Made by a program: the position numbers and the translations under genes. Shown one piece after another: positions 63,582-64,000 of a stretch of DNA of 64,000 bases. Location: NCBI GenBank assembly GCA_021740845.1, contig JAIOYZ010000003.1, positions 62,001 through 126,000 on the forward strand, given 5' to 3'. Numbering within the stretch: the first letter of the stretch is position 1; the number at the start of each line of letters is the position of its first letter. This stretch comes from Bacteroidia bacterium. Lineage in GTDB: Bacteria > Bacteroidota > Bacteroidia > UKL13-3. A model generated the notes under the pieces. That model ran no database searches and had not been told where the DNA came from. It saw nothing but the letters and a program-made list of their open reading frames with translations.

Positions 63582-63719
63582 GGAAATAAGATAACCGTGT
63601 TCTTTCAATTTCTTAATATTCTATTAATAATTGTTTAAGCCAAAGTAAACCACTTTTAAAAGATTAGGAAATTGTATGAACCAATTAAAATACTAAAGAA
63701 TTAAAATTACCAGATTAAA

Positions 63720-64000
63720 ATGAGCCGCAGCAAAAAGAACACTGAACAAAAGGGCCTCCGGATTGAGCGCTACTTTTCAAAAGAAGGAGTAAGTGCGTAC
63801 GACATGTTTACGTACGATTACCGCACTTCTGTTATCAAAAACCCTAATGGTAGCGTGGTTTTTGAAATGAATAATGTTGAAGTACCTAATTTCTGGAGTC
63901 AAGTTGCAACAGATGTTTTGGCCCAAAAATATTTCCGTAAAGCCGGTGTGCCCCAACCTGATGGAAGTTTAGGTAGAGAAACAAGTATTAAACAAGTTGC
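63720..64000 (+). CDS. nrdJ: Adenosylcobalamin-dependent ribonucleotide reductase, class II (partial, N-terminus)
   Basis: The ATG at 63720 opens a frame that runs out of the window; 93 residues are visible. GLRIERYFSKEGVSAYD, RTSVIKNPNGSVVFEM, NVEVPNFWSQVATDVLAQKY and FRKAGVPQPDG are typical of the N-terminus of the vitamin-B12-dependent enzyme that reduces ribonucleotides to deoxyribonucleotides. Catalytic cysteines lie beyond the window. The long leader may carry its control. Confidence 0.9.
   Translation, partial: MSRSKKNTEQKGLRIERYFSKEGVSAYDMFTYDYRTSVIKNPNGSVVFEMNNVEVPNFWSQVATDVLAQKYFRKAGVPQPDGSLGRETSIKQV

Larger units (their letters stand above)
63206..63719. other. Long intergenic region before nrdJ with several structured elements
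   Basis: No convincing gene is seen in about 510 bases. It contains CCCCC(9)GGGGG at 63405-63423, two direct 12-mers at 63426-63450, and an A/T-flanked hairpin at 63552-63581. A 44-codon frame at 63219-63354 and a 38-codon frame ending near 63591 have no recognisable content. No cobalamin-riboswitch consensus was seen. Confidence 0.6.

Noticed and set aside
63206-63719. Adenosylcobalamin riboswitch before nrdJ
   Set aside because: The conserved B12-box strings could not be found by eye; the hairpins present do not match the riboswitch layout.
1-64000. Insertion sequences, prophage or integron elements
   Set aside because: No transposase, integrase, att-like repeat pair or phage gene was seen; codon and base use look uniform.

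Overview
The window is a chromosomal segment of an AT-rich member of the Bacteroidota, roughly one third G+C by eye. Six very large secreted proteins end in type IX secretion (T9SS) sorting domains: four of type A, with a YPNP-like motif, and two of type B, the gliding-associated CHU_C kind. Promoters fit the Bacteroidota -7 element TAnnTTTG. A heptaprenylglyceryl-phosphate synthase of the type found in this phylum and a class II ribonucleotide reductase are also present. The order cannot be fixed from the sequence alone.

Layout. Positions 1-2084 hold a cut FKBP-type lipoprotein, nrnA and ndk. Positions 2159-16544 are a minus-strand surface block: a DUF5723-like/TSP3/OmpA protein, a 702-residue lipoprotein, and two giant propeller proteins with GNG-type Fn3-like repeats and type A sorting tails. 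Positions 16679-21869 carry a small unknown protein, cysS, a polysaccharide-deacetylase-like protein, a flippase and pth. Positions 22224-26606 hold a lipoprotein/barrel gene pair, rplY, prs and tRNA-Gln.

Positions 26780-36335 form a plus-strand glycan cassette (three glycosyltransferases, two class I methyltransferases, two FkbM-type proteins). It encloses an FG-GAP T9SS protein and is followed by two very large type B T9SS proteins (36344-45019). Positions 45020-54322 are mainly minus-strand housekeeping: a DUF255 thioredoxin-like protein, trmN6 (plus strand), a saccharopine dehydrogenase-like reductase, a LysM lytic transglycosylase, a GH3-family protein, an M28 peptidase, purS and pssA. 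Positions 54414-58683 encode a small secreted protein coupled to a T9SS subtilase. The end holds a polyprenyl synthetase, radA, a small caspase/CHAT-like protein, a HAD phosphatase, a GGGP synthase family enzyme and the start of nrdJ.

The theme is cell-surface construction: T9SS cargo, an OmpA-type peptidoglycan anchor, and sugar and methyl transferases that may decorate surface glycans or the cargo itself. No transposase, CRISPR array, phage or plasmid gene was seen. The most unexpected signals are a dispersed, near-palindromic 15-16 bp word (TTCGGTTTGAACCAAA) that recurs in gaps and inside genes, and the stand-alone His/Cys caspase-like protein at 61234-61803.
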